NCBI GenBank assembly: GCA_964436465.1
Contig: CAYTCV010000015.1
Coordinates: 1-32,826 of the forward strand
Length of the DNA: 32,826 bases
Direction: 5' to 3'
Origin: RBG-13-66-14 sp964436465
GTDB taxonomy: Bacteria; RBG-13-66-14
The notes below the pieces were generated by a model. That model saw only the letters and a program-made list of their open reading frames with translations, searched no databases and was not told the DNA's origin. Within the stretch, counting starts at the first letter, position 1. Each line of letters begins with the position of its first letter. Below, piece after piece: positions 14,784 to 22,347 of this stretch. The position numbers were made by a program, and so were the translations under genes.

Positions 14784-15779
14784 TTACGCGCCCGCCACGA
14801 GGTCGTACTGGCGGAGGATTTCGGCGGGCGAGGCGGTGGCCACGCCGAGTTTGGCGATGACCACCCCGGCGGCCAGGTTCGCCAGGTGCGCCCCCTCGGA
14901 CATGGACGCCCCGGCGGCCAGGGCCAGCGCGAGCACCCCGGTCACCGTGTCGCCGGCCCCGGTTACGTCGAAGACCTCGCGGGCCACGGTCTCGATGACC
15001 TCGGCCCGGGCGCCGGGTCCCTCGTACAGGCGCATCCCCCGTTCACCGCAGGTGATGAGAAGATTCTTCAGGCCGGTGAGCTCGAAGAGGCGCGCGGCGA
15101 CGTCGTCCAGTTCCTCGTAACGCCCGCGGCGGCCCACCGCGCTCCCCGCCTCGTGGTTGTTCGGCGTGGCCACCGTCACCCCGGCGTAGGCGGCGAAGTG
15201 GTCCTGCTTGGGGTCCACGGCGCTGGGCTTCCCCCCGGCGGCGTCCACCAGGTCGCGGATGAGGCCCGGGGAGAGGAGCCCCTTGCCGTAGTCGGACAAC
15301 AGGAGGGCGTCGGCTCCGGCCATGAGCTCCCGGCCGCGGGCGGCGAGGTCCGCCCGGGCTTTCTCGTCCACCGGGGCGCGCACCTCTTTATCCACGCGGC
15401 AGACCTGCTGTCGCTCGGCCATGACGCGGGTCTTGAGGGTTGTCGGCCGGTCGCGCATGGCCAGGACGTGCCCGTGGTCGATTCCGTCGGCGGTGAGACG
15501 TTCGCGCAGCTCCGCGGCGTCGGCGTCGTTCCCGACCACGCCCAGAAGGAGCGGAACGCCCCCCAGGGCGGCCACGGTGCGGGACACGTTGGCCGCGCCG
15601 CCCGCCAGCGAGGTCTCCCGCTCCACCTCCACCACCGGCACCGGCGCCTCGGGGCTTATTCTCTCCACCCGGCCCCAGACGTAGCGGTCCAGCATCAGGT
15701 CGCCCACGACGAGCACGCGCCGGCCGGGAAACGAGGCCAGCAGCTCCTCGAGGCGTTTCTGGGGCAGGGTCTCCTTCAG
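14784..15779 (-). CDS. hldE: D-glycero-beta-D-manno-heptose-7-phosphate kinase (HldE domain I type)
   Basis: This PfkB-family kinase phosphorylates heptose-7-phosphate at O-1 in ADP-heptose synthesis for LPS core. Family hallmarks are VVGDLMLDRYVWG, RISPEAPVPVVEVERE, LAGGAANVSRTV, and the catalytic DVTGAGDTVTG with the GAGD anion hole and base (residues 274-277 of 331). Only the kinase domain is present; the adenylyltransferase half must be elsewhere. The start is uncertain. A GTG at 15716 would delete the usual N-terminal helix, whereas homologous sequence (RLEELLASFPGRRVLVVGD) continues upstream to a CTG at 15779 placed 5 nt after AGAGGAG. No ATG, GTG or TTG lies between that point and the upstream in-frame stop. 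The phosphoheptose isomerase gene is 102 bp upstream. Confidence 0.92.
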   Translation of the reverse strand: MKETLPQKRLEELLASFPGRRVLVVGDLMLDRYVWGRVERISPEAPVPVVEVERETSLAGGAANVSRTVAALGGVPLLLGVVGNDADAAELRERLTADGIDHGHVLAMRDRPTTLKTRVMAERQQVCRVDKEVRAPVDEKARADLAARGRELMAGADALLLSDYGKGLLSPGLIRDLVDAAGGKPSAVDPKQDHFAAYAGVTVATPNNHEAGSAVGRRGRYEELDDVAARLFELTGLKNLLITCGERGMRLYEGPGARAEVIETVAREVFDVTGAGDTVTGVLALALAAGASMSEGAHLANLAAGVVIAKLGVATASPAEILRQYDLVAGA

Positions 15780-15791
15780 CGGGACTCCTCT
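15777..15791 (-). promoter_or_regulatory. Shine-Dalgarno and CTG start of the heptose kinase
   Basis: On the minus strand AGAGGAG (15785-15791) stands 5 nt before a CTG (15777-15779) in frame with the kinase. This is the only plausible start that retains the conserved N-terminal helix of the family. Confidence 0.5.
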
Positions 15792-15881
15792 AGTGTGAGT
15801 GCGCGCCGCCGCGTCCGTTGGTCAAGCGCAAGATACGCCCCGGCCCGCGTTCCTCCAGGTCGGGCCGTCCGGGGTCGGTTC

Positions 15882-16463
15882 TCATTCGTCCGGTTTAATC
15901 ACCTCGTCCACGAGGCGGCAGATGACGTGGATGCAGGTGATGTGGCCCTCCTGTATGCGGCAGGTGCGCACGCCGGAGACGACCAGGGGCGCGTCGGCCA
16001 GCGGCGCCAGCTTTCCCCCGTCGCGGCCGGCCAGGGCCACCACCTTCATCTTCATTTCCCGCGCGGCCTTAACCGCCGCCAGGATGTTGGGCGAGCCACC
16101 GCTGGTGGAAATCGCGACCAGCACGTCCCCCTCGCGGCCCAGGGCGCGGACCTGCCGGGCGAATATTTCCGCGAAGCCGTAGTCGTTGCCGATGGCGGTG
16201 AGGTTGCTGGTGTTGGTGGAGAGGGCCACGGCGGGGAGCGGCCGGCGCTCGGTCTCGAAGCGCCCGACGAGCTCGGCGGCGAAGTGCTGGGCGTCGGCGG
16301 CGGAGCCCCCGTTGCCGCACAGAAGAACCTTATGCCCCGCCCGGAGCGCCGCGACGATGATTCCCGCCGCGCGGGTCACCGGGCCGGCCAGCTCCTCGGC
16401 GACCTTCGCCAGGTTCTCCGTGGCCAGGCGAAATTCGTGGGCGGCCAGCTCGTCAGGCCCCAT
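15882..16463 (-). CDS. gmhA: Phosphoheptose isomerase (SIS domain)
   Basis: This enzyme converts sedoheptulose-7-phosphate to D-glycero-D-manno-heptose-7-phosphate, the first step of ADP-heptose synthesis. The 193-residue SIS-domain protein shows the GmhA motifs CGNGGSAADAQHFAAEL, ALSTNTSNLTAIGNDYG, STSGGSPNIL and the C-terminal RIQEGHITCIHVIC, whose Gln and His are conserved in the active site. The start is either ATG at 16463, with GGAGGG very close before it, or an in-frame GTG at 16478 without Shine-Dalgarno. The gene overlaps the end of the upstream gene and precedes the heptose kinase, so the three form an LPS-heptose operon. Confidence 0.94.
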   Translation of the reverse strand: MGPDELAAHEFRLATENLAKVAEELAGPVTRAAGIIVAALRAGHKVLLCGNGGSAADAQHFAAELVGRFETERRPLPAVALSTNTSNLTAIGNDYGFAEIFARQVRALGREGDVLVAISTSGGSPNILAAVKAAREMKMKVVALAGRDGGKLAPLADAPLVVSGVRTCRIQEGHITCIHVICRLVDEVIKPDE

Positions 16464-17406
16464 GTCCCTCCAATTCACGCAGGCAGGCGGCGTAGAAGAG
16501 CGGCAGCAGGACCTCGTGGGGGCCGACCAGATAGCGGCCGTCGCCGGGGCTGGGCCGGCGCACCACGTTCTCGCTCACCCGGTAGGCCACGCTGAAATCG
16601 AAGGCCGCCGTGGTGAACCGCCCGCTCATCCCCAGGTTGCGGGCCACGGAGACCGCCTTGAGAAACACCTCGGGCAAGAGCACCGCCGAGCCCCAGTTCA
16701 GGTAGCAGCCGCCGAGCCCGTCGCCTTTTCCGCCCAGACGCTCCGCCTGGCGGCAGAGGATGCGGAAGTCGCGCAGGCTGGCCGCGCCCACCGCCGCGCC
16801 GTCGCAGTCCGGGTGCATGTGGGTGATGTCGGTGCCCAGGGCCACGTGGACGGTGACCGGGACGCCGAGGTCGGAGAGCCGCGCCAGGACGCTGATGTTT
16901 TTATTGGCGCCCTCGGAGGCGGCGAGCCCCAGCGCCTCTCCGGCCCCGAGCCCCTCCCGCGCCGCCCGGGAGTAAGCCCCGTTGACCAGCGCCGCCGTCT
17001 CGGCCGCCATGCCGAAGCGTCCCAGCGGCAACTGCGCCGCCACGTCCTCCGAGGTTTTGCCGAAATGGGCCAGCTCGAGGTCGTGAATGGCGAAGGCCCC
17101 GTTCACCGCCAGGCAGGTCACCAGCCCCCGCTCGGCCAGAGCGATTAAAAGCGGCCCTACGCCGGCCTTGACGAGATGGGCCCCGGCGCCGAAAATCACC
17201 GGAAAGCCCCCCCGCGACGCATCCACCGTCCGGCCCACGACGAAGCGCAGGTCCCGCGCCGTAAGCAGGTTCGGCAGGCGGTCCAGGAGCGCCGCATCCG
17301 CCGCGACGGGGAGTGAGCACAGGTCGTCCAGGGTGACCTTGCTCGGCCGCTCGGCGACGGGCTGCGGCTTAATCCGCGACAGGTCGATTTCGGGGTGACG
17401 GCTCAT
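16453..17406 (-). CDS. Conserved protein of unknown function in the heptose operon (deoxyhypusine-synthase-like?)
   Basis: The 317-residue soluble protein has no signal peptide. Notable stretches are FPVIFGAGAHLVKAGVGPLL, LAVNGAFAIHDLELAHFGKT followed by SEDVAA, VTVHVALGTDITHMHPDCDG, and NWGSAVLLPEVFLKAVSVAR. The Gly-rich Rossmann-like start and the repeated conserved His/Asp positions recall deoxyhypusine-synthase-like NAD-binding proteins, but I could not see the active-site Lys region, so I leave the function open. It overlaps gmhA and is followed by the heptose kinase, so a role in sugar-phosphate or LPS metabolism is suggested by context only. The ATG at 17406 begins MSRHPEIDLSRIKPQP; an upstream in-frame start looks unlikely. 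Confidence 0.75.
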   Translation of the reverse strand: MSRHPEIDLSRIKPQPVAERPSKVTLDDLCSLPVAADAALLDRLPNLLTARDLRFVVGRTVDASRGGFPVIFGAGAHLVKAGVGPLLIALAERGLVTCLAVNGAFAIHDLELAHFGKTSEDVAAQLPLGRFGMAAETAALVNGAYSRAAREGLGAGEALGLAASEGANKNISVLARLSDLGVPVTVHVALGTDITHMHPDCDGAAVGAASLRDFRILCRQAERLGGKGDGLGGCYLNWGSAVLLPEVFLKAVSVARNLGMSGRFTTAAFDFSVAYRVSENVVRRPSPGDGRYLVGPHEVLLPLFYAACLRELEGHGA

Positions 17407-17429
17407 GTTTTCTCGGTTCGGTCCGCGTA

Positions 17430-17438
17430 ATTGTAGCA
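17430..17438 (-). promoter_or_regulatory. Extended -10 promoter of the heptose operon
   Basis: On the minus strand TGCTACAAT is an extended -10 (TACAAT, 5/6) about 24 nt before the ATG at 17406. No good -35 is visible. A 16-bp perfect palindrome GCCCGGCGCGCCGGGC lies upstream at 17469-17484. Confidence 0.4.
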
Positions 17439-17560
17439 AAAAAGGCCGGGCCGGGGGCTATCGGGACCGCCCGGCGCGCCGGGCCTTGTCATGCGGGCGG
17501 TCGAGGAGCCTTTCACCGGTGAGCTCGCGCAGGGCGTCGCGTGATTTTAGTTTTTTTTGA

Positions 17561-17705
17561 TGTAGGGGCGGGTGTCCACACCCGCCCGCCCCTCACCCTA
17601 ACCCTCCCCCCAGATGGGGGGGGAACCATCGCACACCCCTCACCCCGGCCCGTCGGCGTGCCGCTCCCCGGAGGGGAGAGGGGGGTAATTCCAATCCCTG
17701 GCCCG
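17561..17705. repeat. Family A hairpin and two family B repeats
   Basis: Within the 315-bp gap 17407-17721, a hairpin GGCGGGTGT/ACACCCGCC (17567-17586) preceded by TGATGTAGG is followed by CCCCTCACCCTAACCC... facing GGGGGGGG. A GGCCCGTCGGCGTGCCGCTC linker then leads to another CTCCCC/GGGGAG pair (to about 17683). No gene is seen in the gap; 17485-17560 shows nothing I recognise. Confidence 0.75.
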
Positions 17706-17721
17706 TAGGCGAGCCTCCCCT

Positions 17722-19119
17722 TCACATCACGCCGGCCATGACGACCAGCCACTCGACCTGAATCGCGGCGAACAGTGCGGCGACGACCCACAGGCCGACG
17801 CGCCTTTTTCTCGAATTTTTCAGCTTGTCCCATACGCCGCCGCCCCGCCGGAGACGACCGGCGAACACCGCGGCGACGACACCCAAAAGCGGCGTGGTGG
17901 GGATGTGGTACACGGAGTGGGAAAAGCTGACGAAGTACGGCAGCGCGTAGAGCAATGCGATTCCCAGGAGCACCGTCAGGGCGTCCCGTTCGGGAAGCGC
18001 CTTTTTCCCCGCGAAGAGCGCCGCGACGGCCGCCCCGACGACGCCCGCGTAGAACACGCCGTCGGCCGCGACGGCCGCGAGACCCGTCCACAGCGGCAGG
18101 CCGAATACCTTCACGAGCTGCGACCCGGAGAAGCTGTCCGTCGCAAGGTAGGACCGCACGCGGCTCAGGCTGCGCACGAGGAAGAGGTCCGGCCGCCCGG
18201 TGATTTCCTCCAAGGCCAGCGCCGTGAAGCGCCCGTTCTGCAGGTGCGCCGGCAGTGCGTTTATCTCGGTCACCAGGCGTCTGAAGTCATCGGGCCACCC
18301 GCCTTCGACGCCCGAGTGCGTCGCCAGCCACCAGGTCCGGTAGAGCGGCGTGTATGGGTTGTTCCCGAAAAAGAAATTGTACGCGTTGGCCTGGTTGATG
18401 AAGATGAAGTAGCCGGTCATGTGATGCAAGACGAGGAGCCAGAGGCCGACGACCCCGACCGCCGGGAGGAAGACCGCCAGGGGCGCGAGTGCCTTCCTGC
18501 GCTTCACCGCCAGGTAGACCGGCACGGCCGGGATTAACAGCAGCGCCGCGGGCCGGATGAGCGTCGTGAATCCCAGCACGCACCCCAGGACGACCGCCGT
18601 CCCCGTCCCCGCCCCGCGTGAGACGCGCAGCGTTAAAAGGGCCGCCGCCATGAGCCCCGCCGCCGTCGGGAGCTGGGAGAGCGTGTCCACCGAGTTGAGG
18701 ACGTAGCACGGGTAGAGGGCGAAGGCGGCCAGGAAGAGGTTGGCGCCGAACTGCGCGGAGCGCCGCCCCTGTTCGCTCCACTTTTCCTCCCGCGCCGCGT
18801 CCAGCGTCAGCCTGTAGCCTAAAAGCGCCAGGGCCAGGAACCACAAGAGCATCGAGGCCCGGGCCAGGAACTCGCCGGAAGACAGGTGCTGGAAGATGGA
18901 AAGGTACAGGGGCAGGCCGGGGGGCCACCGCGGGGTGTAGCCGACGCCCCCGGCGAGATAGCGGGCTTCCTTTAAGTAGCTCGCGGCGTCCGAGACGAGA
19001 GGCTCGTCGGCGACGAGTAAGAGGACCGCCAGGCGCAGGAGGACCGCGGCGAGGAGGATGACCCACCCCGCCCGCCGGTCTTCGAGAAGCGCGAGGATGC
19101 CCTTGTGCGCCGTCAGCAT
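17722..19119 (-). CDS. GT-C (family 39/ArnT-like) membrane glycosyltransferase
   Basis: The 465-residue polytopic inner-membrane protein has roughly ten to eleven hydrophobic helices. An acidic motif SDAASYLKEARYL comes after the first TM helix (the metal/phosphate-binding loop of GT-C enzymes use such an Asp), followed by YTPRWPPGLPLYLSIF. The large extracytoplasmic loop (about 240-330) carries NAYNFFFGNNPYTPLYR. GT-C enzymes transfer a sugar from a polyprenyl-phosphate donor to lipid A, proteins or cell-surface glycans; donor and acceptor cannot be told here. The ATG at 19119 follows a TATAAA box by 5 nt with no Shine-Dalgarno, so the transcript may be leaderless. A terminator separates it from the LysM gene upstream. 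Confidence 0.82.
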   Translation of the reverse strand: MLTAHKGILALLEDRRAGWVILLAAVLLRLAVLLLVADEPLVSDAASYLKEARYLAGGVGYTPRWPPGLPLYLSIFQHLSSGEFLARASMLLWFLALALLGYRLTLDAAREEKWSEQGRRSAQFGANLFLAAFALYPCYVLNSVDTLSQLPTAAGLMAAALLTLRVSRGAGTGTAVVLGCVLGFTTLIRPAALLLIPAVPVYLAVKRRKALAPLAVFLPAVGVVGLWLLVLHHMTGYFIFINQANAYNFFFGNNPYTPLYRTWWLATHSGVEGGWPDDFRRLVTEINALPAHLQNGRFTALALEEITGRPDLFLVRSLSRVRSYLATDSFSGSQLVKVFGLPLWTGLAAVAADGVFYAGVVGAAVAALFAGKKALPERDALTVLLGIALLYALPYFVSFSHSVYHIPTTPLLGVVAAVFAGRLRRGGGVWDKLKNSRKRRVGLWVVAALFAAIQVEWLVVMAGVM

Positions 19120-19124
19120 TTTAA

Positions 19125-19130
19125 TTTATA
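19125..19130 (-). promoter_or_regulatory. -10-like box directly in front of the GT-C gene
   Basis: TATAAA on the minus strand ends 5 nt before the ATG at 19119. It lies just past the U-tract of the terminator of the preceding gene. No -35 consensus and no Shine-Dalgarno are seen; a leaderless transcript is inferred. Confidence 0.4.
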
Positions 19131-19133
19131 GCT

Positions 19134-19154
19134 AAAAACGCGGCCTGGGGCCGC
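19134..19154 (-). terminator. Rho-independent terminator after the LysM gene
   Basis: On the minus strand GCGGCC-CCA-GGCCGC is followed by G and TTTTT: a 6-bp all-GC stem, 3-nt loop and U-tract, 25 bp past the LysM stop codon at 19180. Confidence 0.75.
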
Positions 19155-19179
19155 AGTTGACCGGGCGGAGCCCGAAACC

Positions 19180-20232
19180 CTATCTCCGCACGTAGTCCAC
19201 GTAGTCGCCGATTTCCAGCCGCTTCGTGTTCCCCAGGACCAGGCAGGTGGCCGTGGACTCCGTGACCTTCAGCACCCCCAGCGTGCCGATTTTCTCGTCG
19301 GGGAGCTTGACCGTCTCCAGGCTGGCCGGGTCGTCCACGGTGCGGCCGAGGCGCCAGACGATGACCCGCGCGCCGGGCTCCAGACCCTGGTCGGAGCCCC
19401 AGTTGATGTATACGACGTGGCCCTGGGCGGCGTAGTTGCGGCCGTCGCGCTCCCAGCAGACGTACCCGCGCTCGGCGAGCGCCTCCTCCTCGGACTCCCA
19501 CACCGGCGGCTCGACCCCCGTGCGGAAGCGGAGGAACTCGTCGTCGATTTCCTCGCGCAGGCGAATCTTATCGCCGACGAGGACGGCCTCGTTGCAGGCG
19601 ATGATTTTGGCGCGGCTGACGTCGGGGAAGACCTCGGTGACCTCGATGACGCCGACGTTCTGGATGAGGCGGCCGACGTCTATGCGGGAATCGGGGATGA
19701 CTATGCGGTCCTTGTCGCGGTAGACGAGGAACTGGGCGCCGGGGTAGAAGCCCTCGTCGTCGCCGCCGGAGATGTACACCTCGTCGTAGAGGGCGACCAT
19801 GGTGCGGTCCTCGTCCACGGAGGCCACGATATGGGCCAACTCCCAGTACTCGCCGATGTCGGGAACGACCATGCCGGCGTATTCGAGGAGGCGGCGCCAG
19901 AGGGCGACGAGCTGCTCCCGCGTGAGGGCCGTGATGGGCTCGTCGTCGCGTATTCGGACCTGGATGCGCGCGGGGAGCTCGGGGGGGACGTTGGGCGGGA
20001 TGTATATTTCCTCGCCGGGGTAAATCCAGTGCGGGTGCTCCACGATGGAGGGGTTGGCCTGCCAGATGAGGGGCCAGAGCCAGGGGCTTCCCAGGAACTC
20101 CTCGGCCAGGTCCCAGAGGGTGTCGCCGCGCTGGACGGTGTAGACGCGGTCGGGGTCCAGTTGGCCGCCGCCGGCGGCGAGGGCGGTCATTAAAACGACG
20201 GTGGCGACGAGAACGGGTGTCCGGCTGCGCAT
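19180..20232 (-). CDS. Secreted LysM-domain protein
   Basis: The 350-residue protein has a signal peptide (MRSRTPVLVATVVLMTALAA) followed by a LysM peptidoglycan-binding domain at about 30-80 (VYTVQRGDTLWDLAEEFLGS, with NPSIVEHPHWIYPGEEIYIP). The remaining ~270 residues are beta-rich and acidic with several short SH3-like or OB-like segments (for example HVVYINWGSDQGLEPGARVI), as in periplasmic LysM scaffold proteins that follow the pattern 'G..VY...G...G...G....V'. It probably binds the murein layer. The ATG at 20232 has GGGGAGAAG just before it; an upstream in-frame start would bury the signal peptide. The YibQ-like gene upstream ends 63 bp away on the same strand. Confidence 0.88.
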   Translation of the reverse strand: MRSRTPVLVATVVLMTALAAGGGQLDPDRVYTVQRGDTLWDLAEEFLGSPWLWPLIWQANPSIVEHPHWIYPGEEIYIPPNVPPELPARIQVRIRDDEPITALTREQLVALWRRLLEYAGMVVPDIGEYWELAHIVASVDEDRTMVALYDEVYISGGDDEGFYPGAQFLVYRDKDRIVIPDSRIDVGRLIQNVGVIEVTEVFPDVSRAKIIACNEAVLVGDKIRLREEIDDEFLRFRTGVEPPVWESEEEALAERGYVCWERDGRNYAAQGHVVYINWGSDQGLEPGARVIVWRLGRTVDDPASLETVKLPDEKIGTLGVLKVTESTATCLVLGNTKRLEIGDYVDYVRR

Positions 20233-20295
20233 GGCTTCTCCCCGGGGAGTTTCCACGTAAAGTTTAGCCCCCGCGCGGGGCCGGGTCAAGCGGAG

Positions 20296-21339
20296 CTACT
20301 TCAGGCACTGCGAGACCCCGACCAGGGCGACGCCGGCCTCCCGGGCGTAGTCGAGCACCTCGCGGACGGCGTCGAGGGTGGCGTCGCGGTCGTGGCCGAT
20401 GACGACGACGGGGCCGTCGCGCTCGCGGGCGAGGTCCACGGCTCTTTTCAGTTCCTTGACCACGGAGCGGCGGGCGGGGTCGTTGTCCAGAAAAAGGTCC
20501 CGGCGGGCGTGGGGCACGCCGCGCTCCGCGGCCACGGCGTCCGCCACCGAGGTGTGGTACGTCACCGAGTCCACGAACCACAGGCCCCGGTCGGAAATCT
20601 CGGCCAGGACGGCGTCCATGCAGCGGCGGTCGGAGGTGAGCTTCGAGCCCATGTGGTTGTTGACGCCGTCCACGGGGCCGACGTCGTCCAGAGCTTGTTC
20701 TACGAGGCGGCGGAGCTCGGCGTCGGTCATGTAGGTGTAGAGCGCTCCGGGGCCGGGGTTCTCGCTTCCCAGCGGCTCGCAGGGTAGGTGGAGCATGACC
20801 TCGCGCCCGGCTTCATGGGCGGCCTGGGCCACCGCCCGCGAGTACGTCCGGTACGGCAGCACCGAGGGGGTCACCGGCAGGTCGAGGAGGCCGGTGACGG
20901 CGGGGTTCCTCCCGCCGCAGTCGTCGATGATTATGGCCAGTCGCGGTCCGCGGGGGGCCTCCACGGGCCAGGTGATGACGAGGCGGAAGCGCTCCGGGCC
21001 GCCCTCGGGACCGAAGCTCATGGATAGCTCGCGGCGGCCCGGCAGCTCCCGGACCTCGTGGGACAGGACCACGGCGCCCAGCTCACCGGCGCGCCGGGCG
21101 GCGGATTGGGCCAGAAGCTCGGCCTCGTCGGAGTCCGCGGTGGTTACGGCGAGCTCGGGCCGGGGGAGGCGGTTGGGCGGGCCGACGGGCCGACGGTCCA
21201 GGTAGAGCGGAATGGCGAGGGCGAGGTTCCCCTCCGCCTTCACCTGCTCGGGGGTGACCAGCCGCGGCTGACGGGCGCAGCCGATGAGCAGGATACCCAG
21301 GGCCAGTCCGAAAAAGGCGAGCCTCCGGGCCCGCCTCAT
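20296..21339 (-). CDS. Divergent polysaccharide deacetylase lipoprotein (YibQ family)
   Basis: The 347-residue predicted lipoprotein has a signal ending in the lipobox LLIGC (Cys 21). The C-terminal ~220 residues form the NodB-like barrel of the YibQ/DUF610 divergent polysaccharide deacetylase family: RLAIIIDDCGGRN with the Asp pair, the VMLHLPCEPLG stretch, DGVNNHMGSKLTSD, and VVIGHDRDATLDAV. Members sit at the envelope and usually keep Asp and His positions in common with true deacetylases; the substrate is unknown. The N-terminal ~120 residues form a small domain often found with this family. It precedes the LysM gene on the same strand, suggesting a shared peptidoglycan or envelope role. 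Confidence 0.9.
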   Translation of the reverse strand: MRRARRLAFFGLALGILLIGCARQPRLVTPEQVKAEGNLALAIPLYLDRRPVGPPNRLPRPELAVTTADSDEAELLAQSAARRAGELGAVVLSHEVRELPGRRELSMSFGPEGGPERFRLVITWPVEAPRGPRLAIIIDDCGGRNPAVTGLLDLPVTPSVLPYRTYSRAVAQAAHEAGREVMLHLPCEPLGSENPGPGALYTYMTDAELRRLVEQALDDVGPVDGVNNHMGSKLTSDRRCMDAVLAEISDRGLWFVDSVTYHTSVADAVAAERGVPHARRDLFLDNDPARRSVVKELKRAVDLARERDGPVVVIGHDRDATLDAVREVLDYAREAGVALVGVSQCLK

Positions 21340-21381
21340 CGTCGGTACAAGCCTGTCGTGGTCGGGCGTTATAACCGCCCC

Positions 21382-21894
21382 CTAGTCGGAGTGGTCCGGG
21401 GCGCTCTCCACCACCGAACGGCCGCGGCTCAGGAACAGCACGTTGAAGAGGTAGAGCACGAGGATGGTTATGGCGGCGCAGAAAATTATCGCCTCGACCA
21501 TGTTCAGCTCCACCGTGGCGATGACCTCGCCCTTCCCCAGGGCGGCGGCCTCGTTCCGAATCCATTCCTCGGACACGGGGGCCGGGCCCGTGGGGAGCAC
21601 CACGTCCTTCTCCCCGGCGGCTATTCGGGCCTGGGCCGCGGCCAGCTCATCCTCGTACACCGTCTGGAGCCGGGCCTTCTCCGCCAGAATCCGGTCGTAG
21701 ACCGTCTGGGCGCCGTAGTGGTCCACGTAGATGCGCCGGTAGTTCAACTGGGCGAAGAAGTTCTCCCCGCCCAGGGGAACCAGAATCGGCTTTTCAACCG
21801 CCGTGATGTAGAGGTAGTCGAAGACCGCCAGGCCGGCGAGGAGCACGACGAGGACGATGACCTGCCAGACCTTGTTCGCGCCGAGGAAGTTCAT
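21382..21894 (-). CDS. Small two-TM protein with periplasmic coiled loop
   Basis: The 170-residue protein of unknown family has TM helix 1 (about 9-30, VWQVIVLVVLLAGLAVF) and a polar region with a helical, probably coiled segment (about 60-95, AEKARLQTVYEDELAAAQAR). TM helix 2 follows (about 130-153), then a short polar tail. GGGAGA lies 4 nt before the ATG. It is encoded upstream of the YibQ-like lipoprotein on the same strand with a 42-bp gap, so it may belong to that envelope operon. I assign no function. Confidence 0.7.
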   Translation of the reverse strand: MNFLGANKVWQVIVLVVLLAGLAVFDYLYITAVEKPILVPLGGENFFAQLNYRRIYVDHYGAQTVYDRILAEKARLQTVYEDELAAAQARIAAGEKDVVLPTGPAPVSEEWIRNEAAALGKGEVIATVELNMVEAIIFCAAITILVLYLFNVLFLSRGRSVVESAPDHSD

Positions 21895-22009
21895 CTTATC
21901 TCCCGGGGCTTGTCGTGGGGCTTTTTCTTAAAAACATTCGACGGCCCGTTTTCGGGCGGACGACCGCCCCGGCCGATAACGTACGTTTCAGGATTCCGGC
22001 TAACCCGGA

Positions 22010-22347
22010 GGCGTGCTTCTCCAGATGGGGAAGGAGCTACACCCCCCTCCCTAGCCCGTCGGCGTGCTTCTCCACAAGGGGAGGGGATTTATTATAAGGA
22101 AGCCCTCACCCTTAATCCCTCTCCCACGGGGAGAGGGAGACAGTTGCACCCCTCACCCTGGCCTGTCGGCGCGCCGCTCCCCAGAGGGGGGAGGGGACCA
22201 TCGCACCCCTCACCCGATTGTTGCGCTGGCGTAGGGCGGCCCCTCTGCGGGCCGCCGCGTTATCCACGCTCCCAGCCCCTTACCCTCACCCTAACCCTCT
22301 CCCTAAAAGGGAGAGGGGACGCTGCAACGCCCACCCCGGCCCGGGGG
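22010..22347. repeat. Dense family B repeat cluster between dnaN and the two-TM gene
   Basis: The 453-bp stretch 21895-22347 contains no gene. At least four family B units are seen. They are CTCCC...GGCGTGCTTCTCC facing GGGGAGGGG (22040-22087); CCCTCACCCTTAATCCCTC facing GGGGAGAGGGAG (22104-22140); GGCCTGTCGGCGCGCCGCTC facing GGGGGGAGGGG (22160-22199); and CCCTCACCCTAACCCTCTCC facing GGGAGAGGGG (22283-22319). A family A hairpin GGCGGCCC/GGGCCGCC sits at 22235-22256. Nothing else is recognised in 21895-22010. Confidence 0.8.
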
